DNA of 64,000 nt from Azolla caroliniana. Taxonomy: Eukaryota > Polypodiophyta. The notes below the pieces were generated by a model. The model was not told the origin of the DNA and searched no databases. It saw only the letters and a list, made by a program, of their open reading frames with translations. Below, piece after piece: positions 1-10,979 of this stretch; the first letter of the stretch is position 1; each line of letters starts with the position of its first letter. The stretch is taken from assembly GCA_043228905.1 (NCBI GenBank), contig JBHGNT010000007.1, positions 17,546,001-17,610,000 of the forward strand, in the 5' to 3' direction. A program made the position numbers and the translations under genes.

Positions 1-2811
1 GACCCTCAGTTATACCAGCATCAGATTCACTTGAGCAAGGACGCAAAACCAGTGGCACAAAGACGGTACCGGATGAATCCCAATTATGCTGCCAAAGTCA
101 AGGAGGAAATCGACAAACTGTTAAGAATTGGCTTTATCCGTCCGGTAAAGAAAGTGACATGGCTAAGCCCGATTGTAGTCGTACCGAAGAAGAACGGAAA
201 AATTCGAGTTTGTGTGGACTACCGGAAACTCAATGCGGCTACAATAACGGATGCGTTTCCACTTCCGTTCATAGATGGAGTGTTGGATGTCGTCGCCGGC
301 CATGAGGTTTATAGATTTCTAGACGGATTCAGTGGGTATAATCAGATCCGGATGCACCCCGACGACCAAGAGAAAACGGCTTTCGTCACCGAATGGGGGG
401 TGTTTGTGGCCGTGGTGATGATGTTCAGACTCAAAACGGCACCGGCAACATTTCAACGAATCATCATGGAAATATTTGGTGAATATATCTTGGCTTTTAT
501 GCAAGTTTTCCTTGACGATTTCGCCATCTATAGCCGGGAGGAGGACCATTTTCAGCACCTCCGTCTTTGTCTAGAAAAGTGTAGAGCGTACCGGCTAAGC
601 TTGAATCCGGCGAAGTGTGTATTTGGCGTGTCCAGTGGAACCTTACTAGGACATATTGTGAGCCAGGAAGGCATTGCAGTCGACCCAGACAAAGTGAAAG
701 CCATATTAGAAGCACCGATGCCGGCAACGACAAAGGCATTGAGCCGGTTCTTAGGCCAGATCCGGTGGCACAGCCGGATGCTCCGATACTTGGCCGACCT
801 GGCTACACCGTTGCATGTCGTCATACATCGGACACCATTCCGGTGGACCGACACCGAGGATAGGGCGTATAGGGCCCTCAAGGTACTATTGTCGCAAGCA
901 CCGGTAGTGCAGCCTCCGGATTGGAGTAAAGAATTTCATGTGTTCGTGGACGCCTTCGACATCGCAATCGGAAGTGTACTGATGCAGCTTACGGAGCCAA
1001 AGTGGTACCGGCCAGTGTACTATGCCAGTCGAAAGCTATCCCAAGCGGAACGGAACTATTCTACCACGGAACGGGAAGCTCTAGGGATGATCTACAGTGT
1101 GACAAAGTTTCGGCATTATTTATTGGGAAGGAAGTTTTCCTTTCATGTAGATCATTCGGCACTCCTCTACCTGGTGTCCAAGGCGTCACTCACCGGTAAG
1201 TTATCCCGGTGGACCTTACTGTTACAGGAATTCGAGTTCAAAATATTCCATCGACCCGGTATACAGCATGCCGTAGCGGATTATTTAAGCCGATTAGAGT
1301 CCGGAGAGACGGGCGACGGAGTAGCGGACGAGTTTCCGGATGCAGAGCTGTTTCGAGTCACTACAGAAACTGCAGCAGATGAATCGGTGGCACAAGAAGA
1401 CAAGTGGCTCACAAACATGCACCAGTTTCTGAGCACAGGACTGCCTCCGGAGGAGATGAACCAGGACGAAAGGAAACGCCTGGCGGTGCAAAGCCGACAT
1501 TTCTGCTTACTGCAAGACACACTTTACCACAAGGGCGCGGACGGCATATGGAGACGGGTTGTGTGCAGCGATGAAAAGGACCTCATACTGAGGGAAGCCC
1601 ACTGCGGAGTTGCCGGAGGTCACTATGCCAGAGGTGCGATGGCCAGGAAAATATGGCAAAGTGGCCTATGGTGGCCAACTACATTAAGAGATGTTGTACG
1701 GTACGCAAAAGAATGTGACCTATGCCAACGAATGGGCCAGCCAACGGAGCAGGCTCGAATGCCACACCAGCCTGTACTACCACTCGAACCATTCCAGAAG
1801 TGGGGGCTGGACTTTGTTGGACCGTTCAAACCACCGGCAATGAGAATAGGTAATCGGTACGTCATCGTCGCGACGGATTACTGCACGAAATGGGTGGAGG
1901 CCAAAGCCTTAAGAGACAACACCGATGCGTCAAAGGCAAAATTTCTATACGAATACATCTAGTGCCGTTACGGATGCCCAATCAAATTAATAAGCGACCA
2001 AGGGGGGCACTTTCTCGGCCAAGTAGTTGAAAGCCTGACGACATTCTATGCCGTTGTCCATAAACGGAGCACACCGTACTATCCGCAAGCAAACGGGTTA
2101 GCTGAGTCGACGAACAAAACACTCCAGAATATCCTCCGGAAGATCGTCAACGAAAACTGAATGGATTGGGATACCAAGCTACATAGCGCGCTTTGGGCAT
2201 ACTGGACAGCATATAAAACGAGCATCCGAGCAACACCGTTCCGGTTAGCGTTCGGACAAGAGGCGGTAATGCCGGTGGAATTCCAAGTACCCAGCTTACG
2301 GATCCAGCTACGAGAACGGCTAAACGAGAAGGAGTCAGAGGCAATACGTTTAACAGCGTTGTGTGAACTCGAGGAACAACAATTGGCAAGCATCCTGCAC
2401 TTAGAATTGGAACAACGGCGACGGAAAGCATTTGTCGACCGGCACAGGAAAGGAAATGAAAAAATGTTCGCAATCGGCAAGCCGGTGTTAGTATTTCAAA
2501 CCCGGATGGGCAAGATGCCGGGAAAACTACGGTTTAGATGGACCGGCCCGTATTGGCTGACACGTGAGTATAATGGGTCCTACCAGTTAGGGACACTTGC
2601 CATCGAAGTGCAAGGCAAATGGGTCAACGGATTCCGATTGAAGCCATATAGAAGACCGATGCCCAAGAACCCATTTGAGCAAAGGACCGACACCGGTGCA
2701 GAAACGGCAACCTATGAGGGAAACAGCAACCACCAAGAAGGCAAAGACGGCGAGCCGGTAACTGGGGAGAATAAGGCTGGTAAGGGTCTGATAGGACCAA
2801 CGGACAAGTAA
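1..2811 (+). pseudogene. Ty3/gypsy pol: RT, RNase H, integrase, two nonsense codons
   Basis: One frame is open from the window edge to 2811 except for TAG at 1960-1962 and TGA at 2158-2160. RT shows the catalytic box as FLDD at 508-519 (a variant of YxDD), after a typical VxDYRxLN segment near 208-230. The RNase H domain begins near 940 with DAFDIAIG. The integrase zinc finger ends in a CxxC near 1710. The DDE residues are D at 1810-1812, D at 1996-1998 and E at 2104-2106, so the first stop separates the first and second catalytic residues. A GPY-type tail lies near 2545-2650. No start codon is in view; translation comes from further left. The enzymes would copy element RNA into DNA and integrate it, but the stops make this copy non-functional. 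Confidence 0.92.
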
Positions 2812-2884
2812 CCTCACACTACATTTATTAAAATAAAATAAAAATTTTAAAAAAGCGAAGTAATCATGCAAAAGCGAGGTATGA

Positions 2885-5749
2885 ATGGACGAGAGAGTGA
2901 GGAGCGAAAAGGTACGTAGTGGGCATTTAAGCGCCACCACAGGACATAATGCTATTTTAGTACACGACGTGCACACACTCGAAAAAGGCGCCAAAATGCA
3001 CAGAGAAAAACCACTGCGCGTGGAGACCCTCTACTTTCACGAACCCAAGAGCACAGAAGCACCAAGGCGCTGGAAGATCATCAGACGAGAACCTACGCAC
3101 AGAGAACCCCCACTTTCTAAACTCTCTCAATCTCAATCTCACTCTCATCACCATCCAACCTCACCACCACAATCCGACCTCGACGCAGACATGGACCCGC
3201 AAATGTTGTTGGAAGCCACCAAGAAATGGCTAAAGCAACACTGGCTCGAGGGCTTCTTGACGATTATGGAGGTACCGCCACACAAAGAAGCCAACAAGGT
3301 GATCAAAGAAATCGACACAGAGGTCCTAATAGCGGAGGCGATCCATGCGTTAACAGGCCTTCCGGAGGGAGGCATACTCACGATTGACAATCCGACCTCG
3401 GAGCAACTCATCAAGTATTTTGGTGAGTACTCCCTAGCCAGCAAGGGCTACCGGACACAGGGCGGCGAAGATATGTTGTTCCACGAGATTGCTCATGTGC
3501 TCCACGAATACGATCACGTGTACCCTAGACCCCCTGTCATGCCGCAGAACCGGGCAGGGATGATCATCGCCACCTATGAAGGGATCAAGGCCACTAAGGG
3601 GAAGGCGGTGGACGCAGAACAGGCGGGAAAGGAGAGCGCCAGCCGGAAGCGGCCAACGGATGCGCAGGAGGAACCACCGGTACGGCCCGTAAAGGTTACA
3701 CTCCGCCGACCGGTGAACAGAGAAGCGGACCCCTTGGCGGCAAAACTCAATACCGGGACTCAAGAAGAGGAAATAGAGGAGGAGCCTACGGAGCACCTCC
3801 AGCGACGGTCGTCGGCAAGGACCGTTGAGGCAGCCGGGAAACGTTCGGACCCTCAGACGGAGGGAACACCAACTCCCCATACTGAGACTCCCACGCCAAG
3901 GGAGGAACCGGAACCGGTGCGCATGACACCGGAATTAGAAGCCCCTGCACCACCGGCAGCACCAGCAAGTCCCATTCCGCCAGAGCCGAAAAGGTAGATG
4001 CAGCCTCCCTCGGCCAACCAAGAAGAAGCGCAAGGGGAACCAGGACAGCCAGATGGTCCACGGCCAGAAACGGAATTGCAACTCGGTGCAATCAGGCGGG
4101 ACCACCCATCCACAAGCGAGCCCATCTGTCAAACCTCCGTGCAAGCACAACAACAATGCACCGGTAGCCTGTGGCTCCGGTGGATAGGCGAACAGATTGC
4201 CTGAGCAGTGGGGTATATTGAGGCTGAAGAAAGAGCGCAAAGCGAACGGTTGCTCGTCACAACCGAACAACTAGAGACGGCCCGGTCCAGAATCCGGTGC
4301 CTTGAAAAAGACTTGGATCAGGTCACGGCAGAAATGGCCAAAATGGCCTTAACGGCAACACAAATCCAATCATCGGTGACTCCGGTAAGTGTACAGGATA
4401 AAGAACCAGACCAACCTGTACATACTAATAAGACCCCAGCAACGGAAACCGTCCCAGAGAGAGATGCGGCGCAAGCCCAGGAGCTTGCGGAATTGAGAGA
4501 TGAACTTGCCGCACAAGAAGCGCTAAGGAGCCGTGAACGGGAATTGACGACAGCGGCCGAAGCCGAATTAAAGAAGACTGCTGAGAACCTCTGCCGGGCA
4601 GAGGAGAGCCTCCGGAAAGGCCATCAAGCTTACGACCGGCTAAGGGAGGAAAAAGACAAAGTGTTGCAGGAAAAGGACAAGCTGCGGAAGACGGCTGAAA
4701 CGGAAATTGAACGGCTAAAGGAGGAGCTCCGCCAGCAGAAGGACCGTGAGGACCGGGCCCGTCGACAGATCAACGCACGGCTCAAGCAAAAGACAGATGA
4801 TTTTGAGCACCTGCACCGGGACTACAAACGGCTAGAAACGGAGCATAAGGAACGGGTGGCTGAGCTCCAGCAGGAAGTTGATCAGGCGGCGACGGCGCTT
4901 GCCGACGAACGAGCGGAAAATACAAGACGGTTGGATGAGGCGGAGAAGGTTCGGATGGAGCTCCAGAGGTAGCAGCAGGAAGAAAAGGAGAGAGCGTCAA
5001 CGGTATTGCAAAAATTACAAAGCACATATCAAAGGCAATTGACGCATTACAAGGAGTAGGCGGAAGACAACGTCAAAATCATTAAGCAATTGAAGGAGGA
5101 ACGACAAGCTACGGAGATCAAATCGCAGATGGGAACGGGCCGGATTCAGTGCATCCTCCGAGCATGGCTGAATCAAACAAAACGCTTGATTGACGAAAGC
5201 TCCGTAAGATGGTGGACAAAGTGGGCACAAAATACGGCGGAACTCCAATTGCTACGAGCAGACGTGGCAAACCGGCGGAAGGAAGGAGATGATTGTTACA
5301 CGTTGACTTCCGAGGACTTCACCGCCATACGGGACGAGCTGGCTGAAGACTTCCAAGTCCTGGCAGATGAACAGCTGGTGCAGGTCCGACAACTCGTAGC
5401 TCAGCTAGACGATGATAGGCTGGACGCTCAAATCCAGTTTGAAAGCTACGAGCAGTCCCGGGTTCGGTAAGAAAAAGCACGGGAAGCGGCAACGGTTAAC
5501 CTTAGTGATGAGGAACCGTCGCCGGCCGAGGGCCAGGCCGGAACCAGTCAACCGGAGACCACTACGACGGAGGGAGCAACGATAGAAACGTCGGTGTCAG
5601 AGCAACCAACGGAGGAGAAGCCGCAGCAGCCACCAAAGGACCAGTCGCAGCAGCCATCAACGGAGCAGCAACAACAACAACAACCAATTCCAGATGAACC
5701 ATTGGAGACTCTTGAACAAAGCATTCTGGATATTTTGGACGAAGAATAG
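2885..5749 (+). pseudogene. Second long ORF downstream of pol, coiled-coil, five internal stops
   Basis: A single frame runs from the ATG at 2885 to the TAG at 5747-5749, 954 codons, broken by in-frame stops at 3995-3997, 4202-4204, 4970-4972, 5057-5059 and 5468-5470. The first third has a globular-looking part (about residues 100-240, including LTGLPEGG and an HEIAH motif near residue 200), then a proline- and glutamate-rich stretch. Residues about 440-700 are charged heptad-like sequence typical of a long coiled coil. The end is Q/P-rich and acidic. No signal peptide or membrane segment is visible, which argues against an env-type protein. Extra ORFs in this position are known in Tat/Athila elements, but I do not recognise this family. 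An internal ATG at 3191 is an alternative start. Confidence 0.7.
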
Positions 5750-6475
5750 CAAGGGTCGGATGGTGGATTCGACGTACAAGGTACTGTCCCACGGGCGTGC
5801 CATGTGTTACTGGCCAGCAAAGGAGTCTAGAGTGTGAAACGGAGGAGTTATTTAATTATTAGGAATGGTTTGCAAACCGGCGGAAGGTAGGAGATGATTG
5901 TTACACGTTGACTTCCGAGGACTTCACCGCCATACGGGACGAGCTGGCTGAAGACTTCCGAGTCCTGGCAGATGAACAGCTGGTGCAGGTCCGACAACTC
6001 GTAGCTCAGCTAGACGATGATATGCTGGACGCTCAAATCCAGTTTGAAAGCTACGAGCGGTCGCGGGTTCGGGAAGAAAAAGCACGGGAAGCGGCAACGG
6101 TTAACCTTAGTGATGAGGAACCGTCGCCGGCCGAGGGCCAGGCCGGAACCAGTCAACCGGAGACCACTACGACGGAGGGAGCAACGATAGAAACGTCGGT
6201 GTCAGAGCAACCAACGGAGGAGAAGCCGCAGCAGCCACCAAAGGACCAGTCGCAGCAGCCATCAACGGAGCAGCAACAACAACAACAACCAACTCCAGAT
6301 GAACTATTGGAGACTCTTGAACAAAGCATTCTGGATATTTTGGACGAAGAATAGCAAGGGTCGGATGGTGGATTCGACGTACAAGGTACTGTCCCACGGG
6401 CGTGCCATGTGTTACTGGCCAGCAAAGGAGTCTAGAGTGTGAAACGGAGGAGTTATTTAATTATTAAGAATGGTT
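5266..6475 (+). repeat. 605-bp tandem duplication of the ORF 3' end
   Basis: Two units in direct tandem, about 5266-5870 and 5871-6475, match at a constant offset of 605 bases with only scattered substitutions. Each holds the terminal about 160 codons of the second retrotransposon ORF plus the short AT-rich tail after its stop. Unit 1 has a TAA at 5468-5470 where unit 2 has GAA, so only unit 2 keeps an uninterrupted terminal reading frame (5908-6354). The right end of unit 2 abuts the probable LTR start. Confidence 0.95.
5908..6354 (+). pseudogene. Duplicated C-terminal part of the retrotransposon second ORF
   Basis: This 148-codon open frame is the second unit of the 605-bp duplication. It repeats the acidic, Q/P-rich C-terminus of the upstream ORF, with a poly-Q run, and ends in the same acidic residues. 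Because 605 is not a multiple of 3, it is in a different frame from the ORF it copies and cannot be read through from it. It starts inside what was the middle of a protein and has no evident promoter of its own, so it is a duplication by-product and probably not a gene. Confidence 0.7.
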
Positions 6476-6776
6476 GTAAGTAAGCTATGAGTGTGGACGG
6501 ACGGACCGGAATCGGTATGCCGTTCCGAATCCGAACCGATCCCGAACAGGTGCGGATGGCACCGTTTTGTACTACAGACCGGAAACCTATTTAAAGGCCC
6601 GGTTACAATGTAATGAGCAGCAGATAATTAATAAAGATTAGTGTTTTTATATCTCTGTGTTAATTGTCGTTCTGCATTCATTGTTATATCTTACGCGTGT
6701 GATTGTTAAGGACGATCTTGCTAAGTAACCTAATTAAGTCGGATTAATCGTTGATCTTAATCCTCTTGCCGTAACA
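6475..6776 (+). repeat. Probable 3' LTR
   Basis: The segment begins with TG directly after the duplicated ORF end and contains a TATA-like TATTTAAA at 6588-6595 and AATAAA at 6630-6635, the expected promoter and polyadenylation layout. A possible end is GTAACA at 6771-6776. The inferred start (TGTAAG) is not a good inverted match to that end, and another CA end lies near 6843, so both limits are uncertain. The partner LTR is outside the window. Confidence 0.45.
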
Positions 6777-8279
6777 CCCCTTTGGTGAAGTGTCTTCTGT
6801 AGACACCTTGTGTTAGGCCATTGTCCGGCCCTAAGAGTTAACATTTCTCTCTCTATCTCTCATGTCAGTGTAGTCTCCCTCTCCCTCTCTCTCTCTCCCT
6901 CTCTCAAGTTTCTAACTAATTTCTAACTTTGAAGTTTTTCTTTAACCTAACTAGTAAACCACATAACCGTCTTAACCGGTTTGAGCCGGTTTGGCAAGGC
7001 TCAAGGCAAGCCAAACTGAGCTCAAACCGTTTAGTCAAGCTCAAGCCTGAGCCAAGCCGCTAAGCCGTTTAAAACCGGTTTAGTTCAATGGTTTAGGCTT
7101 GAGCCGAGTCGCTAAGCCGTTTAAAATCGGTTTAGTTCAATGGTTTAGGCTTGAGCCAAGCCATTGCCGATCCCTAAATATAAATACTTACACACATAGA
7201 TGTTTTCGTATATTTATATCACACATTAATATACATACACCCTGACATATATCAACCCGTATATCTTTTTTATACATGCATTTGCACACACATACATATG
7301 TACACATATATGTAACACATTTATATATAAATACTTATTTCGGGGCATAAGTAAGCATGATATACAAGCAAAAACCTACATTTATATAAAATTACATATA
7401 AAACCACACATGTGTGTGCGCACGCGCATGTACACATGCAAATACTTCAACACATTAGTATATGCATTCTCATTCACATTCAAGCACACATACGCAATAA
7501 AAAATGCATATGTACGCTCATACACTAACGTGGAGATATACACACATGCACACAAGCACATCTGTAAATTATTGAAGTACACACAAGTTCGTATACTCAT
7601 AAACACCTATTCGCACAAATTTGCTAAATTGAGGTTCGTACAAAGCCTTAGCGAGGAGTCAATGCCAACACGATTGAACATACCAAGAGAGCTTACACCC
7701 ACATACAACAAACATTTAAATGGAATAGCATATTCAACAAATCTTTATCAAACCCATCTTCCATGTTTAGGTCTTGGCTAGTTATCAAACCCTTCACCCA
7801 TGAATTAGCAATTGTTATCTCTTAATGATTAAGCTATATTTGATTGTTCTTTTTTCTATTTTAGTCAATGACCACATTTTCAGACTTCATCATCAAGCTT
7901 CAGGATATCCTCAATGATGTAATCTACAACAATGACTCTAAATATCTTTCATCTATGGAAATTTCTTCTCAGAGTTTGTTAGTGTGAAGATCAAACTCTC
8001 CACAAGCTTCCTTGACATATAAACATTTAAATTGTTGGGTGAATGAACTTGGGAGTGGTAAATGTGTTGTATATCAACTATTAATGTGGGATAACAAGAC
8101 CGAAAAGCTCCCTCCTTGCTCCGACATCCAAAGGAAATGTTGTTGTCTAGAGGACCTTGATACCACCCAATACAACACAAATGTCGTTGTTACAAGTGAC
8201 TACTAATCTTTTGTATCATTGCTCTCTTGAGTCTCTTGGATGGCTATCATCTAAGGCTGAAGAAGAATGGAAAATACAC
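6777..8279. other. Non-coding stretch with GGTTT-rich and AT-rich repeats
   Basis: No gene is seen. It holds a CT-rich tract (6845-6905), the AACCGGTTT-rich array (6960-7163), then AT-rich sequence with many short ACACAT/TATA runs that open meaningless reading frames on both strands. Confidence 0.7.
6960..7163. repeat. AACCGGTTT-rich degenerate array with a 52-bp tandem repeat
   Basis: Degenerate copies of the near-palindromic core AACCGGTTT and of (A/G)AGCCAAGCC alternate. The end of the array is a clear 52-bp tandem pair, 7061-7112 and 7113-7163. A sequence with the same core motif occurs at 54600-54860 upstream of MLH1. Confidence 0.8.
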
Positions 8280-8282
8280 AAA

Positions 8283-8565
8283 TCTGATCATATGGGTGGT
8301 GGCTGATCTTACAATGTAGTTGGCATTCTAAATTGCCACCTGTAGCAGAGGTCTTCATTTGGAGAGTTCGGATTGGTGGATTCGCCTCTGGGATTAGCTC
8401 TAAAGCGTCGTGGACTAGGAATCGGGTAAATTGCTTCTTTTGCATTGTTCAAATGGGAGGTAGTAGTGCTCATCGATTTATACAATGTCCGATTACTTGT
8501 CAGATTTGGAGTTACATTTCTCAAATTTGGCAAGTTTTATCACGATTATTATTTGATACCTAGAA
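8283..8565 (+). pseudogene. Non-LTR retrotransposon RT C-terminal zinc-binding (zf-RVT) relic
   Basis: In the frame of 8333-8563 the translation shows the family pattern W..KLPPVAEVFIWRV, then CFFC, then SAHRFIQCP and QIW. This corresponds to the C-terminal zf-RVT region of plant LINE reverse transcriptases: a tryptophan/leucine-proline start, CxxC, and H followed by C. The upstream catalytic RT domain is not present. The fragment is short and isolated, a dead LINE remnant. Confidence 0.65.
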
Positions 8566-8574
8566 GATAATGGG

Positions 8575-8632
8575 TGTTTTGAACCCAAGACATAGTGGCC
8601 TCTAGTAAAGCAACTTACCAATAGGGTAAGCT
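8575..8632 (-). mobile_element. Possible tRNA-derived SINE head
   Basis: On the minus strand an A-box-like ATTGGTAAG is followed, 27 bases after GGTAAG, by a B-box-like GGGTTCAAAAC. The tRNA-like head at 11489-11540 has exactly the same A-to-B spacing. No clear body or target-site duplication was found, so the call is weak. Confidence 0.35.
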
Positions 8633-8634
8633 AA

Positions 8635-8637
<3 letters not shown>

Positions 8638-8674
<37 letters not shown>
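8638..8674. repeat. (GA)n microsatellite
   Basis: About 18 uninterrupted GA dinucleotides lie upstream of the J-protein gene. Confidence 0.95.
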
Positions 8675-8678
<4 letters not shown>

Positions 8679-8939
8679 CAATCATAGTACGTAATATACT
8701 CGAATGCATTAGCAAACATTCCTTTTCATACGAATGCGTATGTTATAAAAACATTCTTGTGGCTTTTTTTTTTTTACATTTTTTACCTTTAACTTTCTTA
8801 GGTTAAGAACATTTACCTTATAATAAATAATGGATACAAAACTATTGGTATTTTCCCATACTTTGGGGGTGTTTACCATGCTCGAATGAGTGAAACATTC
8901 GCGAATGCGAATGCACGTATGGTTCATACTATGGTACTT

Positions 8940-9093
8940 CCCCCATACAATCAATGACTTCAATCTCTTGACCCCACCCAACAAATTGCTTCTTCTTCTT
9001 CTTCTTCTTCTTCTTCCTTCTGTTTTTCCTTCAGCAGAAGAAGTTCTTCTTCTTCTGATCAAATCTCTCCTTCTCAGAGGAGACTATTTCCAG
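8940..9093 (+). other. Probable 5'-UTR exon of the J-domain protein gene
   Basis: A pyrimidine-rich leader with CTT repeats (about 8990-9020) ends at CTATTTCCAG followed by GTACTATC, a good donor at 9093/9094. An acceptor is available at 12238/12239 (TTTTGCACACAG), leading into the coding exon. This would make a 5'-UTR intron of about 3.1 kb. The transcription start cannot be seen; exon use is inference. Confidence 0.5.
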
Positions 9094-9589
9094 GTACTAT
9101 CTCTCTCTCTCGCTGTGGTTTTCTGTATTTTCTGTTTCTGCATTTCTCCTGCTGTTTCTGCCTCAATTTCGATATTGCTATGCCGTCCAATGTTCCGTTT
9201 TCTGTTCCTTGGATCTTTCCTCCTATCTTACTCATTTCTCAACAGATCTGGTTTCGTTTCTTCTTCTTCTTCTTCTTTCTTTTTGCAATCGCTGCTTTAG
9301 GTTTTCTTCCACTTTTCTTCCTCCTGTCGTTTTTCCATTTCTTTCTTTCTTATCTGCTTCCGTGGGTTTTAGTCTGATCTTCGAGGGTATTGGATCCGTT
9401 TGGACGTTGTTTTGTTAAATACTCGTATTTTAGCTTTCATCAATTTGGAATCTCTTGCATACCGATTTCTCGATCTGTTCTTTTCTTTCAAGACGTTCAT
9501 TGGGATGCTTATTTATACTGTTTGGAGTATGAACTGTTGTTTTCTTTCCAGAAATTCATTTTTTAATGCTAATTTTACTCTGATCTGTG

Positions 9590-10380
9590 CATCCACGACA
9601 TCCATTTTCTGCGTTTCTTGTGCTTTTCTATGCTCTTCTGTTGCAGTCGTAAGCTTATCTGTGTGGTCATGGTTCACGAAATCCATTCTTTGTTTAGCTT
9701 TGGTTTTGTTCGTATCGATCAATTTCAGTCTGTCTTTTTTGCTAGTTATTGTCTGTTATTTTATTTCTTATGCTTTTGGATGATATACTAGTTTTAGACT
9801 GATGTGTGATCTCCTTACTTTTCATTACCCTGGTCTGTGCTTTCATGGCATCCTTTTTCGGCTCACCTTTTGCTTTCAGATGCTAATTTTAGGCAGATAG
9901 ATGTACTTCCATCACATCCCTTTTTTGTTTTCCTTCTTCTTTTGGTATGCTTTTCTATTCTAACATCAATCTATTATATGATTTCCTATTTGTCCTTGAT
10001 TTTGACTGTTTTACTATGGTTTTATGGCATCTACTTGCTCTCCTCCTTTGCTTCCGGATTCTGTTTTTAGATTGATGTTTGCTTCCATATCATCTGTTTT
10101 CTGTCCGCCTTCATGTTTGGATGCTATATATTTGCATAGAATCCGTGTTCGGTTATCTTTTTCTTTAGATTCTAATTGTAGCCTGATAGATGTTCTTTCA
10201 TGGCACCCTTTTCCTGTTTGATTTTGCTTTTAAATGCTATTTTTTGTCTGATAGATGTATTTTTGTAGCATCCACGTTCTGTTGCCTTCAATTTAGGATG
10301 CTACTTCTAGACATTTCTGTGCTTGTTTGGTATCCCATCTTCTGTATGCCTTTCCTTTTGGACTCTAATGTCAAGGTTGT
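9590..10380. repeat. Degenerate tandem repeat, period about 75-80 bp, in the 5'-UTR intron
   Basis: The T-rich stretch is built from diverged copies of a unit containing GATGCTAATTTTAG, then CTGATAGATG, then TTTCATGGCATCC, then TTTTCTGTTTGCC. Versions can be seen near 9570, 9800, 9870, 10020, 10090, 10165, 10225 and 10290. A further copy lies near 12100, close to the intron's 3' end. Confidence 0.7.
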
Positions 10381-10731
10381 GGAAATTTGGCCCACCATGG
10401 ATGGTTGTGTTTATGTATACATGTTACATGTGTATGGTCATGTTGTTGACTCGTATGGTCATATATTGTGTTTCTTCTGCTGACGTACTAGATTCATTCC
10501 TGAAGATGTTCGTGTTTCTTGTGTGTATGGGTATGTGCTTTTATGTTAGTGTTTGTGCTGAAGCAAGAAAAAGCTAAAGCCAGTTTAGCAGCGAAGTAAG
10601 CCAAAATGCTAAGAATAAAAAACAATGTTTTTTTAAATCTCAGTAAAGAGGAGGAGCGTTTTGGTTGTGAGAAATCTGATGGTAGGAGAGATGGTCTAAT
10701 CAGAAGTGGAGAAGGAACAAAACAGTTGAAA

Positions 10732-10975
10732 TAAAGAAGCAACAAACAGGCAATAGAGATGGAGATTAACATCCACTAGAGGCCAAACTGGTGTATGAGA
10801 CAAATCAGGGCTTTAAATATGGGTGAATTCATATCATCCATATAATTTAAATATGGGTAAAGAAGCAACAAACAGGCAATAGAGATGGAGATTAACATCC
10901 ACTAGAGGCCAAACTGGTGTATGAGACAAATCAGGGCTTTAAATATGGGTGAATTCATATCATCCATATAATTTA
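10732..10975. repeat. 126-bp-spaced direct duplication
   Basis: Unit 1 (10732-10849) and unit 2 (10858-10975) are essentially identical at an offset of 126, both starting TAAAGAAGCAACAAACAGG and ending at the shared TATAATTTA. This is a recent local duplication inside the 5'-UTR intron of the J-protein gene. Confidence 0.95.
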
Positions 10976-10979
10976 TGGC

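Larger units (their letters stand above)
1..6776 (+). mobile_element. Ty3/gypsy LTR retrotransposon, 3' portion, decayed
   Basis: The window opens inside the polyprotein; gag, protease and the 5' LTR lie to the left. The order is reverse transcriptase, RNase H, integrase, a second long ORF, a tandem duplication and a probable 3' LTR. The integrase tail carries a GPY-type module and no chromodomain is visible. That, together with a long extra ORF between pol and the 3' LTR, points to the Tat/Athila side of plant Ty3/gypsy elements (family knowledge; clade is inference). The element is old: seven in-frame stop codons interrupt its two reading frames (two in pol, five in the downstream frame). 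The right boundary is uncertain because no second LTR is in view. Confidence 0.85.

Noticed and set aside
5548-6425. Minus-strand frames of about 90 codons, rich in C and S, occurring twice.
   Set aside because: They are antisense shadows of the Q-rich ORF end in the 605-bp duplication.
7382-7781. Overlapping frames on both strands rich in Y, H, T.
   Set aside because: Produced by ACACAT/TATA low-complexity sequence; no domain or splice context.
8890-10577. Several plus-strand frames of 65-136 codons rich in F, L, S.
   Set aside because: T-rich intron sequence gives hydrophobic frames; they overlap in all phases and lack any domain.
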